This document shows, one piece after another, positions 51,132-60,962 of a stretch of 64,000 nt of DNA. Position numbers and translations under genes: made by a program. Numbering within the stretch: position 1 is the stretch's first letter; each line of letters starts with the position of its first letter. The stretch is from Fen-1273 sp963748405 (GTDB lineage Bacteria; Bacteroidota; Ignavibacteria; UBA10030; UBA6906), in NCBI GenBank assembly GCA_963748405.1, contig CAVVIT010000007.1:574647-638646 (forward strand). The letters are read 5' to 3'. The notes under the pieces were generated by a model, which ran no database searches, was not told the DNA's origin, and was given only the letters and a program-made list of their open reading frames with translations.

Positions 51132-51995
51132 CTATTTGAGCAATTGCAGCTCCCTGGTCTCTACGAATCCGTCGGACTGGAGCCTGTAGAAGTATGCCCC
51201 GCTCGCCAGCCCGGTCCCGTCGAACCTCACGTCGTGCGATCCCGGCTCCTGCATATCGTTGACGAGCGTCGCGACGTTCTCTCCCAGCATGTTGAACACC
51301 GCGAGCGTCACGTGCGACCTGTGTGCCACGCTGTAGCGTATGGTCGTCGCGGGGTTGAAGGGATTGGGGAAATTCTGATCCAGCGCGTACGCCGCTGGAG
51401 GGGCGCCGGGCCCGACGCTCGTGGCTCCCGAAAACGCGAGGTCGTCAAGCTCGTACCATGAACCGAGATGATAATCCGCGCCTGTTACCGGACCGATGAT
51501 CTGAAACTGAAGTATGCATTTGTCGGGCGCGCCCGACGCCGTATAGGTAAATGGCACGGAGAACGCCGTCCACGTGGAAGTGCTCGCCGTGAGGATCTGT
51601 GCCCCTCCCGCAATGGCGTTCCCCCCCTGGTACATGATGAAATTGAACCCGAGTTTGTCTCCACTCAGGAGCGAGCACTTGTAATATCCCGTCACCCCGG
51701 CGTAGCGTGCTGTCACCGCGAACCCCGTCCCTCCGGCGCCCGACTGGATCGCTGCGCTCATCGGTGAGCTTGTTCCGGGGATCGGGACAATGGTTCCCTT
51801 CAATGCGTAACTCCCGCTGTGTGCGTCCGTTGCTTTTGTGACCGGATAAAGCGATATGGCGCTGACGTTGCCCGACGCCCAACTGTCAGGATCCGTCCCC
51901 GTCCAGCTTTCAAACCCCGGGTTAGGGATCTGTGCAAGAGCGGTGCAGGATGCAAGAACGAGTAAAGATAGGAAAAGCGGAAAGAGTCTCTGCAT
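51132..51995 (-). CDS. Secreted T9SS cargo protein with PCMD/CBM-like domain
   Basis: 287 residues, start 51995 behind GGAGGT. Signal peptide with LVLASCTALAQ. The mature part starts IPNPGFESWTG, then a jelly-roll carbohydrate-binding-like domain (HSGSYALKG, KLGFNFIMYQG, YELDDLAFSG). The final ~85 residues form a type A T9SS tail: YALDQNFPNPFNPATTIRYS, MLGENVATLV, GAYFYRLQSDG and ETRELQLLK. PCMD-type domains bind glycans; the ligand is unknown. The Cys in LASCTALA could suggest a lipobox, though the T9SS tail argues for a type I signal. Confidence 0.8.
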   Translation of the reverse strand: MQRLFPLFLSLLVLASCTALAQIPNPGFESWTGTDPDSWASGNVSAISLYPVTKATDAHSGSYALKGTIVPIPGTSSPMSAAIQSGAGGTGFAVTARYAGVTGYYKCSLLSGDKLGFNFIMYQGGNAIAGGAQILTASTSTWTAFSVPFTYTASGAPDKCILQFQIIGPVTGADYHLGSWYELDDLAFSGATSVGPGAPPAAYALDQNFPNPFNPATTIRYSVAHRSHVTLAVFNMLGENVATLVNDMQEPGSHDVRFDGTGLASGAYFYRLQSDGFVETRELQLLK

Positions 51996-52322
51996 GTAGA
52001 CCTCCGGGTTGATTTCCATCATTGACCGATGACGCTCCAACCACCCCCCACGGCTCGTCGCATGGACCCTCGGATTGAGAGACCCCGGTGTAGGCGCAAT
52101 CTGGAAGAATCGGTTATCCGGAAGGTGCAGAATTGCTGTTACAGCGGTGAACGACCTGGAGAGAACAGTGAGAAACGGGTACATATGGTAAGCGTGTAAA
52201 GTGTACTCAACAATTTCGTGAGAAACAAAGGAGTCGGGGCTCCTCTTGAACGGGGACACGAAGAGTGACCCGCGTCATTGCCCGGCGGGCTTCGGCCCGG
52301 TTGCTGCGGATTTGCCGGCCCC
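51996..52322. other. Intergenic region
   Basis: Nothing recognised apart from the GC-rich block TTGCCCGGCGGGCTTCGGCC near 52278 and the promoter listed next. Confidence 0.4.
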
Positions 52323-52351
52323 TTGCCCTTGGCCTGGGGGCGGAGTATCTT
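52323..52351 (+). promoter_or_regulatory. Candidate sigma70-type promoter of the oxidoreductase gene
   Basis: -35 TTGCCC (52323-52328), 17-bp spacer, -10 TATCTT (52346-52351); start ATG at 52370. Confidence 0.45.
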
Positions 52352-52369
52352 CAAACAATTTGAGAACCC

Positions 52370-53338
52370 ATGAAAGCCATTGTCTATCACAAATATGGAT
52401 CGCCGGATGTTCTTCAATTCAAGGACGTCCAGAAATCTGCGCCCGGCGATGATGAAGTCCTGATAGAGATACATGCGGCGTCCGTCAACGCATATGACTG
52501 GCATTTCCTGACCGCTGATATATTCCTGATTCGCCTGATGGGCGGGGGTTTTTTCAGGCCGAAGTCCACAAGGCTCGGCGCTGACATAGCGGGGCGGGTT
52601 GAAGCGGTTGGCAGAAACGCCAGGCAGTTTCGGCCGGGTGATGAAGTGTTCGGGATGGTGCGAGGCGGATTTGCCGAGTACACATGTGCTCCTGAAAACG
52701 CATTGGCCTTGAAACCGCACAACCTGTCGTTTGAGGAAGCAGCAGCCGTGCCGATGGCAGCGCTGACCGCCCTGCAGGGTCTGCGGGATGAAGGGAAGAT
52801 TGAGGCGGGGAAGAAAGTTCTGATCAATGGCGCCTCGGGCGGGGTGGGGACGTTTGCGGTGCAGATTGCCAGAGCATTCGGGGCTGAAGTGACCGCCGTA
52901 TGCAGCACGGGAAATCTGGAACAGGCGCGCGCGATTGGGGCAGACCACGTCATTGATTACACCAGAGAAGATTTCACGCGGAGCGGGAGGCATTTCGACC
53001 TCATCCTTGGCGCAAACGGATATCATTCGCTTCCGGCGTATAAACGCGCCTTAACTCCCAGGGGCATCTATGTTATGGCTGGAGGTGCGAAGGCTCAAAT
53101 GTTCCAATCTATGCTGGGGTCATGGATGTCGGAAAAAGGGGGGAGGAGAATGGGCGTTGTAGCAGCGAAGCGGAGCCAGAAGGATCTGGTTTTTCTCAAA
53201 GAGCTTGTGGAAGCGGGAAAAGTCGTACCTGTTATCGATAGACGCTATTCGTTAAGCGAAGCTGCTGATGCTTTGCGGTATCTTGGAGAAGGGCATGCCC
53301 GGGGAAAAGTAGTAATAGTCGTGGGAAATCGCAGCTGA
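52370..53338 (+). CDS. Zinc-independent medium-chain dehydrogenase/quinone oxidoreductase family
   Basis: 322 residues. MKAIVYHKYGSPDVLQFKDV and AASVNAYDWH at the N-terminus, GADIAGRVEAVGRNARQFRPG, and the NADPH-binding VLINGASGGVGTFAVQIA with DHVIDYTREDF. The catalytic-zinc Cys-His-Cys set of alcohol dehydrogenases is not present, so it is a QOR/zeta-crystallin-like reductase of quinones or enones. Full length, GAGAAC before ATG. A hairpin terminator follows. Confidence 0.9.
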   Translation: MKAIVYHKYGSPDVLQFKDVQKSAPGDDEVLIEIHAASVNAYDWHFLTADIFLIRLMGGGFFRPKSTRLGADIAGRVEAVGRNARQFRPGDEVFGMVRGGFAEYTCAPENALALKPHNLSFEEAAAVPMAALTALQGLRDEGKIEAGKKVLINGASGGVGTFAVQIARAFGAEVTAVCSTGNLEQARAIGADHVIDYTREDFTRSGRHFDLILGANGYHSLPAYKRALTPRGIYVMAGGAKAQMFQSMLGSWMSEKGGRRMGVVAAKRSQKDLVFLKELVEAGKVVPVIDRRYSLSEAADALRYLGEGHARGKVVIVVGNRS

Positions 53339-53356
53339 TCCAATCCCGGCAATCAG

Positions 53357-53380
53357 AAGAGCCCGGCCTGCCGGGCTCTT
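53357..53380. terminator. Hairpin terminator between convergent genes
   Basis: AAGAGCCCGG / CCGGGCTCTT, 10-bp stem with loop CCTG, followed by CGGTTTCT. Confidence 0.75.
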
Positions 53381-53402
53381 CGGTTTCTCGATGGGGTGGT
53401 GC

Positions 53403-55664
53403 CTACTTGAGTATCAGCAGCTTCCGGGTTGCGCGGAAGGCTCCCGGGTGTGACGATTCTATGCCGATCGCCCGTAGTGTGTAGAAGTACACTCCGCTCG
53501 ACAGATTGTGCCCGTCAAACGTGACAGTATGACTCCCGCTGTTCTGCGGTTCGCTGACCAGTGTCCTGACTTCCCTTCCCAGGAGATCGTACACTTTCAG
53601 CGTCACGTCGCTGCTGGATGAAAGCCGGTACTCGATGGTCGTTGACGGATTGAACGGATTGGGATAGTTCTGTTCAAGCGCGAAGAGCGAGGGTGCGAAC
53701 GCCGCCCCCGTGACCGATGTGACCTGCCCGGGATATTTCAGTCTCATATTGTCCACATAGATGTTCCCGGAAGTCGTCTGCCCCTGGACATTCACGACTG
53801 CAAGCTGGATCTCAATCCGTACCAGCGACAGGGGCCACTGCGGAACCCCGGAGAGCGAGGTGAGCCCGGCCACCGGCGCATTGATCGCGTCAAAGGCGAT
53901 GCTGTCATTCAGAAACTTCTTTCCCGTACTCCGGAAGAGCGCCGAGTCAAGGTCGGAAAAAAGGTAGGATAAACGATGGTTGCGCCCGTCCGATTTGACG
54001 TCCAGATAGACGGAATCGGGAATGCCGAAGACAGGCAGTCCTTTGTTCAGGTATATTGAGTAGGAGGTGTTTGCCGGGTCGTACGTACACTGATAATGAA
54101 TCCTGAAGGATGCGCTGCCCTGGGATTTCTGGTCGGTTGCCAGTGTAACAGAAAGGGAATCGAGGTTCAGTCCGCTCCAGGACCAGCCGCTGAGACTGTC
54201 AAACGCATCGAACGTAACCATGCCCGCGGCGCTTTGGACTTTGACGGTGCTCGTGTCGGTGTGTCCGCCGAGCGAAGCGATGACTTGCGTCGTGCCGTTC
54301 TTTCTCCCCTTGAACCTGCCCGTTGAATCGACTGTTCCCACCGGGGGGTTGGTCGATGTCAGTGTGAAGGACGTCATCGGCAGAGGATGCTGCACCGAAT
54401 CCTCATCGTACGCCGATGCAGTCATCTGCACGGCTCGAATCGTGTCCGTTACGGTGAATTTCGGACTTATGACGATATACGCAACGGTAGATGTCTTGAC
54501 GAAACACGAGTCGGTGACCCCGTTGCATTTCGCATATACGTACCCGCTGTCTGCATGATCGGCCGGGGTAAAGACACCGTACGGCGCAATCGCGCCGATC
54601 CTGCTATCGCACGAATACTGTACCATGGACTGCGGCAGAATGATGGTGTTCCCGTTTGTATCGAGTGCCGCAGCGTGGAACGTGTACGTATCATATCGGA
54701 AGATCTTCAATCCGTGTGTGGTCAGCCGCATCGACGTAAAGCTCTGCGGTGAAGCGGTGGAGAGCACCATCAGAGAGTACAGGAAGTTCGAGCCGAAGGA
54801 TGGGACGCTGTCTATTCCGCCGCCATGGCCCTGGCCGGGGAAGTACATACCCTGATTGTATATTCCCAGACGGGTGGCGATTCTCTCGATCGCAATGCCG
54901 CCGTAGAGCGTGATGCCGAAATTCGTCGAAACGCCGCTGTCCTGCGGCACGATCGTGTCGGACAACCCATCGATGCTTGCGATAGCTGGTTCGCCGGCAT
55001 TGATCCAGGCCGGGTTCACAATCGCGCCGGCATAATTGATGATCCCCGAGATGGCGCTTGAGTGGCCCGGGTTTCCGCTTGTCCCTTCAATGTCCCCCCA
55101 AAGCGTTTGATTGACCCCGATCGGGATTTCGGATTCGTTCCAGTACGCATAGTGGACCGCAATCATTGATCCGGCCGATGACCCTTCCAGGAAGATTTTC
55201 GACGTATCGATCCCGTATGCGGCGGCATGCGCCCGGAAGAAACGAACCGCGGCCTTCGTATCCTGAACACCGCGGAGCAATGCTTCCAGGATCGTCGTGA
55301 CGTTTTCCGGAGACTGGATGCCGATCCTGTAATCGATTGTCGCCGCGACGTACCCCCGTGTCGCGAAGTCGATGCACTCGGGGGTCATCTCGCTCCTGTC
55401 GCCGCTGACCAGGCTTCCACCATGAATCCCGATTACGAGCGGCCTCAAGGTCGCGGTGTCGCCCGCAGGCTGATACACGTCCATCACCAGGGTGTCGGGT
55501 ATTCCGTTGATCCCGGTGTTCAGTCCGAAGGGAATTCCCGTTCCGGTTGTAACAGATGGAAAGATGACATCCCTGTATCGTGTCCCGGCGGCTGCGATAC
55601 AGAAGCAGCCGGAGAGTATGACGGTCCCCAGTATGCTTATGAGGAAGCGAGAAAGCCTGTTCAT
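53403..55664 (-). CDS. Large secreted esterase-like T9SS cargo with Big2-type domain
   Basis: 753 residues. Signal peptide, then an alpha/beta hydrolase (~30-310): IHGGSLVSGDRSE (oxyanion), LEGSSAGSM with nucleophile Ser163, a likely Asp near DGLSDTIVP (Asp236) and GQGHGGG with His280. Next, beta domains include a bacterial Ig-like Big2 unit (~390-490, TDTSTVKVQSA), a ~170-residue CBM-like domain (DAFDSLSGWSWSGLNLD) and the type A T9SS tail: FALEQNYPNPFNPSTTIEYR, DLLGREVRTLVSE and GVYFYTLRAIG to ATRKLLILK. It probably deacylates an extracellular polymer or ester. The tail carries a 10-residue extra segment (ESSHPGAFRA) between the last strands. Diverges from the next gene. Confidence 0.9.
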   Translation of the reverse strand: MNRLSRFLISILGTVILSGCFCIAAAGTRYRDVIFPSVTTGTGIPFGLNTGINGIPDTLVMDVYQPAGDTATLRPLVIGIHGGSLVSGDRSEMTPECIDFATRGYVAATIDYRIGIQSPENVTTILEALLRGVQDTKAAVRFFRAHAAAYGIDTSKIFLEGSSAGSMIAVHYAYWNESEIPIGVNQTLWGDIEGTSGNPGHSSAISGIINYAGAIVNPAWINAGEPAIASIDGLSDTIVPQDSGVSTNFGITLYGGIAIERIATRLGIYNQGMYFPGQGHGGGIDSVPSFGSNFLYSLMVLSTASPQSFTSMRLTTHGLKIFRYDTYTFHAAALDTNGNTIILPQSMVQYSCDSRIGAIAPYGVFTPADHADSGYVYAKCNGVTDSCFVKTSTVAYIVISPKFTVTDTIRAVQMTASAYDEDSVQHPLPMTSFTLTSTNPPVGTVDSTGRFKGRKNGTTQVIASLGGHTDTSTVKVQSAAGMVTFDAFDSLSGWSWSGLNLDSLSVTLATDQKSQGSASFRIHYQCTYDPANTSYSIYLNKGLPVFGIPDSVYLDVKSDGRNHRLSYLFSDLDSALFRSTGKKFLNDSIAFDAINAPVAGLTSLSGVPQWPLSLVRIEIQLAVVNVQGQTTSGNIYVDNMRLKYPGQVTSVTGAAFAPSLFALEQNYPNPFNPSTTIEYRLSSSSDVTLKVYDLLGREVRTLVSEPQNSGSHTVTFDGHNLSSGVYFYTLRAIGIESSHPGAFRATRKLLILK

Positions 55665-55877
55665 GAGATTATCTCCTGGTGTTCTATTGCTCGCCGGTCT
55701 GGCGGCGAATGGATGTGTGCGGAGGGACGCGGCCCATTCAGATTCGGGGGAATGCAGGCAGCATTGCTTAGGATAGTGACAAGATAGATCACGATCAGAC
55801 CAGTGTCAAGAGAGGAGAGCGGAACTTTTCCGCTGGAAGGGGCGTTGCGGAACGATAGCCAGTCAGGAGGTCTACCG

Positions 55878-58463
55878 ATGAAGCCTTCCACGATTGTTCT
55901 CGCCACACTTGCACTCGTTTGTTCAGTGTCCGTTGGTGCCGTCAAATCGACAATGTCACCTGCCGCGGTCGATGTGAGGGGGATTTATGTCATGAATAAT
56001 GACGAGGTTTATTCAAGTCCTAAGGGACTTGCCGTGCAGCAAGCGATGAGGTTGCCGGGTGTCGACGGGCTGACCATTGTGACCACGTGGAGCGCCCTTG
56101 AGCCGGCATACGGGCAGTACAGCTGGCAGCGACTGGACAAGTGGCTGGGGCTGGCTGATTCGCTGCATCTGAAGATCACCCTGTCCATCAAATCGGGAAG
56201 TGGAATCCCGGCGTGGATCTTTACTGCCGCTCCGGCGGGCGGCGGCGTTGCCCCGCTGAACTTCAGGGTATCCCCGCATGAGGGGATAACAGGAGTATGT
56301 GACACGGAAACAATCGCAGCACCATGGGATGCGAACTACCTTGCGCTCTGGGACACTCTCCTGACAGCGGTTTCCGCACATCTGAAAAGCGCCGGGACGT
56401 ACCAATCGCTTACTGCAATGCGCCTGACGGGTATCAACCGCACCTCGGATGAACTGCGGCTGCCGGCCGAGACTGCGGAGTCCACGGGGCTTTCGTGCGT
56501 GAGTGACGCGGTTTCCCTTTGGCAGCTCACAGGCTATCGACCCGCGAAACTCCTCAAGGCCTGGGATGCCATCACGGATTCATTTCTTAAGTCCTTTCCG
56601 GACAAGGTCTTTTCCGTGGCAATTATACCCAATCCGCCTCAGCTTCCATTTCCTCCGATTGATGATACGGGCGCGACAATCACCGGCACGGTGCCCGACC
56701 AGAACCAGCCATTGCTGGCCCTTGCCGCTCAGAAATTTCCTGGTCGTTTGCTGGTCCAGTTCAACTTCCTGTTGAATGATACCCCCGCGAATTTGTTTGT
56801 TATTCAGGCTGCCCAAACCCTCGGGACCATGGTGGGGTTCCAGACAAACAACTTCTATAGCCTGAGCGATTCGGGTGCAGCGTGTGGAGGCACGCCTGCG
56901 AATCCTCTGCCCTGTTCGCCGGCACCCTACCTCTCCCAGCTTGAGACGGGAATTTACCCCCTGGGGAAAGACTACGGCCTTCGTTCCCAGTACATTGAGC
57001 TCTGGGCAATCAATGCCAACGCGTTCCCCCAGGATATTGTCCAGGCGCATGCGGAAATCTTTGCGACGCCTCTCCCGCCGGACGTAGAGATGACCCTCGG
57101 CACGCCACAACAGCTCTTCCATGCGAAAAACCCCGACGCCATGGGGATGACGACAGTGCCCGACATGCACACGACCTTTATCCGTCAGGCTGATTCAACG
57201 TACCGTGTCTGGATTACCGGACACTTCAATAGCGACAGCGTCTACGGAGCGACGGGCCTGATCACCACCAAGGATTTCCTGACATACAAACCGGTTGGTA
57301 ACTCATCCGTGGCTCAAGTGGTCCTGGCCCCGAGCTGCCGCCCGGGCTCAGCCGCGTGCTGGAATCAATATGATGCAGATTATGCCGGCGCCGATCTGGT
57401 CTTCCCGGCAAGTAACGGCAAGGATCTCCTTATGCTCTATCACGGCCAGTCGATATACTACGGCGTGCGGGCACCCGACCAGGTGAACGATCCGGCATGG
57501 TGTGTTGTGGGACTTGCACGATCAAGCGACAATGGCGTCACGTGGCAACGCCAGGGAAGTGTAGTCTCGGGAAGTGATGTGAAGCCTGATACTATTCCGT
57601 CCGGCGGCATTATGGGTGCCGTTGAGCCGGGGGGAATTGTCGCCAACGGTTACATTTATGTGTTCTACTCCTATTTCCCCACGCAGGGGGATTCAGACTC
57701 CGGACCTTCCACGATTCAGGTTGCGCGCGCGCCCGTCTCGAGTGACGGGGCCCCCGGAACGTGGACGAAATTCTACCAGGGCGCATTTGGCGCACAGCCG
57801 GGGCTTGGAGGTTTTGGCTCTCAGGTAGTTCCGACGGTGTTCTCGGATTCCCGTCCCGCTCAACCGTGGCCCGTGTACAGCACATACCTCAACGCGTATG
57901 TCCTGGTCTTTATTTGCGAAGGGGGGTGGTATTTCACCACTTCCCCCGACCTGGTTACATGGGCCACTCCGAAACAATTCTTCACCGCCCCCGTCAGGGA
58001 ATTCACCGTGGGTCAGCAGACCGATGAAAACGTGGTCCTGGTGACCCCGGGATACCGCGAGCAGACCATCGGTCAGGCCGGGTATATCCTGTATTCCCAT
58101 ACTCCCGCGTGGCTCAACACCCCTGATGAGTTGTGGATGATGCCTTTTGCATTCAACAGCACGACGACCGATATCCCGAATTCCGGCCCTTCACTTCCAC
58201 ACGTCCTCGCCCTGCTTCAGAACTATCCCAATCCCTTTAACCCGACTACGACAATCCGCTACGAACTTCCGTTCGCATCACACGTCAATCTTGCAGTATT
58301 TGATCTCCTTGGAAGGCAGGTCCGAACGTTAGTGAACACTTTTGAACAGGCCGGTCGCCATGAGGCTGCATTCAATGCCCAGAACGTCTCCAGCGGGATC
58401 TACTTCTATCGATTGGAAGCGGGCGGCTCGGTTGAGACACGGAAGCTCACCGTAGTGAAGTAA
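55878..58463 (+). CDS. Secreted T9SS cargo with TIM-barrel-like and five-blade propeller domains
   Basis: 861 residues with AGGAGG seven bases before ATG 55878. Signal peptide (~1-21). Residues ~35-400 look like a glycosidase-type (beta/alpha)8 domain (DGLTIVTTWSALEPAYGQYS, WQRLDKWLGLADSLHLKITL) as in GH5/GH42-like proteins, but no certain pair of catalytic Glu can be marked. Residues ~420-770 have sialidase/GH43-type propeller repeats (SSDNGVTWQRQ, PDMHTTFIRQADSTYRVWI). The type A T9SS tail follows: LALLQNYPNPFNPTTTIRYE, DLLGRQVRTLVNT, GIYFYRLEAGG, ETRKLTVVK. Function is unknown; a combined barrel and propeller suggests polysaccharide processing. Confidence 0.85.
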   Translation: MKPSTIVLATLALVCSVSVGAVKSTMSPAAVDVRGIYVMNNDEVYSSPKGLAVQQAMRLPGVDGLTIVTTWSALEPAYGQYSWQRLDKWLGLADSLHLKITLSIKSGSGIPAWIFTAAPAGGGVAPLNFRVSPHEGITGVCDTETIAAPWDANYLALWDTLLTAVSAHLKSAGTYQSLTAMRLTGINRTSDELRLPAETAESTGLSCVSDAVSLWQLTGYRPAKLLKAWDAITDSFLKSFPDKVFSVAIIPNPPQLPFPPIDDTGATITGTVPDQNQPLLALAAQKFPGRLLVQFNFLLNDTPANLFVIQAAQTLGTMVGFQTNNFYSLSDSGAACGGTPANPLPCSPAPYLSQLETGIYPLGKDYGLRSQYIELWAINANAFPQDIVQAHAEIFATPLPPDVEMTLGTPQQLFHAKNPDAMGMTTVPDMHTTFIRQADSTYRVWITGHFNSDSVYGATGLITTKDFLTYKPVGNSSVAQVVLAPSCRPGSAACWNQYDADYAGADLVFPASNGKDLLMLYHGQSIYYGVRAPDQVNDPAWCVVGLARSSDNGVTWQRQGSVVSGSDVKPDTIPSGGIMGAVEPGGIVANGYIYVFYSYFPTQGDSDSGPSTIQVARAPVSSDGAPGTWTKFYQGAFGAQPGLGGFGSQVVPTVFSDSRPAQPWPVYSTYLNAYVLVFICEGGWYFTTSPDLVTWATPKQFFTAPVREFTVGQQTDENVVLVTPGYREQTIGQAGYILYSHTPAWLNTPDELWMMPFAFNSTTTDIPNSGPSLPHVLALLQNYPNPFNPTTTIRYELPFASHVNLAVFDLLGRQVRTLVNTFEQAGRHEAAFNAQNVSSGIYFYRLEAGGSVETRKLTVVK

Positions 58464-58531
58464 CAGCGCGTCACACCTACAAGGAGGAGCCTGACGAGCT
58501 ACTGCTTGATGTGGCGATCGGCCGCACGTGA

Positions 58532-59050
58532 TTATTGCCTTGTCAGTTTCACACGTGAAAAAGGTTGCACTTTCCCGCTCTCTTCATCATCCATCGACCA
58601 TTGCCACGTGTCAGAGCGTATGTCATACAAGAATGTTGTATGGAAGAGACTCCTGTCGCTGAACTTGAATAAGAACGCGATCTTGTCGCGTTGCCGTTTT
58701 GCATAACCGATGACTGGATTCGAGAGCCCATTGCCACTGGTTGCATCGAGCCAATAACATCCATACTGGCCTGAGAGTTGATCCCAACCAATGAATACAA
58801 TTGCTTCATACATCGCTTCACCACTTTGATTTTTCTTTTCGCGTGACACTTCATGAAATTGCAGATACTGATGACCCAGCACCCATTCTGCAACAATATC
58901 GTGCGTCGTCTCTTTCCCATCTATGGTACCTTGTAGCACCCACTTCCCTATGAAGTGATCAAGCATAGAATCCTGAAATGTCGCTTGTTGTGCTGAAGCA
59001 GACCATGGAACTGAGCTGACAAGTAGGAGTATCCCCAAAAACATCTTCAT
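58532..59050 (-). CDS. Secreted DUF1579-like lipocalin-fold protein
   Basis: 172 residues. Start 59050 with GGAG upstream; the in-frame upstream Met at 59110 would precede the signal peptide (FLGILLLVSSVPWSASA) by 20 residues. DHFIGKWVLQGTIDGKE, EWVLGHQYLQFHEV and QYGCYWLDATSGN fit the DUF1579-like calycin domain, whose role is unknown. GC is visibly lower than in the genes to the left, marking the start of a more AT-rich segment that continues to the window end. Confidence 0.75.
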   Translation of the reverse strand: MKMFLGILLLVSSVPWSASAQQATFQDSMLDHFIGKWVLQGTIDGKETTHDIVAEWVLGHQYLQFHEVSREKKNQSGEAMYEAIVFIGWDQLSGQYGCYWLDATSGNGLSNPVIGYAKRQRDKIAFLFKFSDRSLFHTTFLYDIRSDTWQWSMDDEESGKVQPFSRVKLTRQ

Positions 59051-59663
59051 TGCTGATTCTCCAAAGTAGTGATTGTGGCGCCGAACGACTGGAAATCGCC
59101 CCCGGCGCAAGTCGCGCCGAATCGGTAGTTAATCCCGTTCCGGTTGTGTCGATTTGGTATGAGGGCCTTTCTTCGTTGGGACTGTCGAGCGCCGCGATAT
59201 TCCCCGGGAGGGGCAACGTGTTCTTCTACCGTCTCTGACCGTTGGCTCATGGGCAATATACGAATTGGCCGGACTAAGGGGGCAGTTCAATTCACCCCGG
59301 AATGGCGGAAACATGAGAGAATCGGGAGGACCCCCAGATAAAGCAAATTCCCTACCGGGGTGTCCGGTAGGGAATTTTACAGGAGAAGCTTGTAGCGGGG
59401 ACCCGAGAGTTGCTCTAAAGAAGAACCGACGATGGTCTCTACCCTCCTCCAGCATCATGAGATCTCAACAATTACCCTCTTGCAGAATTACCCCCCCTCT
59501 TTTTGAAAGGTCCCTATTCCGGCTGGCTTTGACTCTCGTCAAACCTGGTTCGATATTATGGGGTACAGCACTTCAAGCCGGAACTACTTCGCCCCTTTTT
59601 GTATATTGATCCTCAGACCGCTCAATGAACCACGCAGGTTGACATGCGACCCGTATCCTCCCA
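59051..59663. other. 613-base intergenic region with debris
   Basis: No convincing gene. A frame ending in GRGNVFFYRL (59050-59238) is reminiscent of the end of a secreted repeat protein, perhaps a remnant. The hairpin at 59345 lies inside. TTGACT (59529-59534) followed by a TATTAT 19 bp later is a weak promoter candidate for the next gene. Confidence 0.3.
59345..59377. terminator. Hairpin of the 14-5-14 family
   Basis: AAATTCCCTACCGG / CCGGTAGGGAATTT, perfect stem of 14 and loop GGTGT, then TT. Same geometry as the hairpins at 45971, 46574 and 46852, with compensating changes. Confidence 0.8.
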
Positions 59664-60920
59664 ATGACCGCTCCGGCATCCATGAAATATGATGAGATGT
59701 ACTTCCTCCTGAAGAAACGTTTCAATCAGAACGACGATGTGATAGAGATCCCCGAATTCGGAGCGACGATCGTGAACTGCACGTTCACTTCGTCCGGGCA
59801 TCGATTTCTCCCGGGGGCGCGGCACTATGCATGTGCTGATCACGCAATGGAGTTTTCTGAAGAGCCGGGGAACGGGGCGACCGGAAGGCCTGACCTTCGT
59901 GTTGAAGGACTTTCGGTTCCCGATGCTCACTTCTCCGACAACAGCAAATTCAGGTACTCTATCTTCCTGCCGACAACAGGAAAGAAGCCCGCCCAGACAA
60001 TACTTCTGTTCCATGGGCTTAATGAGAGGTACTGGTCCAAATACCTTCCGTGGGCGGTCCGCCTGCTCGAACTTACGGGAAGCGCCGTTTGTCTGGTCCC
60101 GATCGCCTTTCATATGAACAGGGCGCCGTTGGATTGGAGCAATCCGAGAAAGATGGCGCTCGTTGCAGAGGCGAGGCGCAAACTGTTTCCCTCAATCGAA
60201 GGATCGTCCTTTGCCAATGCTGCGATAAGTGCACGTCTCCATAGCATTCCACAGCGGTTCTTCTGGTCGGGCGTCCAGACCTACGATGACATCATCCAGC
60301 TTGTCAGGGCAGTGCGGAGCGGAGATCACCCGTATCTCGATTCAGGGTGTCGGTTGAACGTCTTCGCCTATTCTATCGGATCGTTTCTGTCCGAGATTCT
60401 TCTTATGGCGGATGAAGGAGGAATGTTCACCCAGTCAAAGGTCTTTCTGTTTTGCGGTGGGCCTACCTTCGATCGGATGTACCCGGTTTCAAGGTACATC
60501 ATAGACAGCGAGGTGTTGATCGCGCTGTATGCCTTTTTCGTCGAGCACCTGGACAATGAATGCAAAATCGACCGGCGTCTCTCCCATTATTTCAACGAAG
60601 GCCATCCGGCGGGCCTTTGGTTCAAAGCCATGCTCTCCATCAGAACACTGAAGGCGGTTCGTGAAGCGAGGTTCGCCGAACTGGCGGATCGCATCATGGC
60701 TGTTCCGCTCCGGAAAGACACCGTGATCCAGCCGGGCGAGGTTCTCAACACACTGCAGGGAGATTTCCGCAACATCGCCGTTCCGGTACAAATCATGGAT
60801 TTCGACTACCGGTACTCGCATGTCAATCCCTTTCCTGAATTCGGGGTACCTGCGGGCGAGGTCGACCGGGCATTTAACCGGGTCTTCGAGCTTGCTGCCT
60901 CATATTTCGGCACCCGGTGA
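59664..60920 (+). CDS. Alpha/beta-hydrolase-fold protein (DUF6051-like)
   Basis: 418 residues, no signal peptide. TILLFHGLNERYWSKYLPWA gives an HG motif, LNVFAYSIGSFLSEILLMAD a nucleophile elbow (G-less A-Y-S-I-G), and DFDYRYSHVNPFPEFG a His at the expected end position. The family appears to be the uncharacterised DUF6051 group of Bacteroidota; I am unsure of that assignment. Start at 59664 or the Met six codons later (MKYDEMYFLL). GC is lower than the genome average here. Confidence 0.6.
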   Translation: MTAPASMKYDEMYFLLKKRFNQNDDVIEIPEFGATIVNCTFTSSGHRFLPGARHYACADHAMEFSEEPGNGATGRPDLRVEGLSVPDAHFSDNSKFRYSIFLPTTGKKPAQTILLFHGLNERYWSKYLPWAVRLLELTGSAVCLVPIAFHMNRAPLDWSNPRKMALVAEARRKLFPSIEGSSFANAAISARLHSIPQRFFWSGVQTYDDIIQLVRAVRSGDHPYLDSGCRLNVFAYSIGSFLSEILLMADEGGMFTQSKVFLFCGGPTFDRMYPVSRYIIDSEVLIALYAFFVEHLDNECKIDRRLSHYFNEGHPAGLWFKAMLSIRTLKAVREARFAELADRIMAVPLRKDTVIQPGEVLNTLQGDFRNIAVPVQIMDFDYRYSHVNPFPEFGVPAGEVDRAFNRVFELAASYFGTR

Positions 60921-60962
60921 AGTCAATTTCGCCGGCGTGATCAACACCCGCCATTGCGAGGC

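Noticed and set aside
59050..59238. 62-codon frame ending GRGNVFFYRL.
   Set aside because: Lacks a ribosome-binding site, overlaps the start of the lipocalin-like gene, and no family can be named; at most a remnant.
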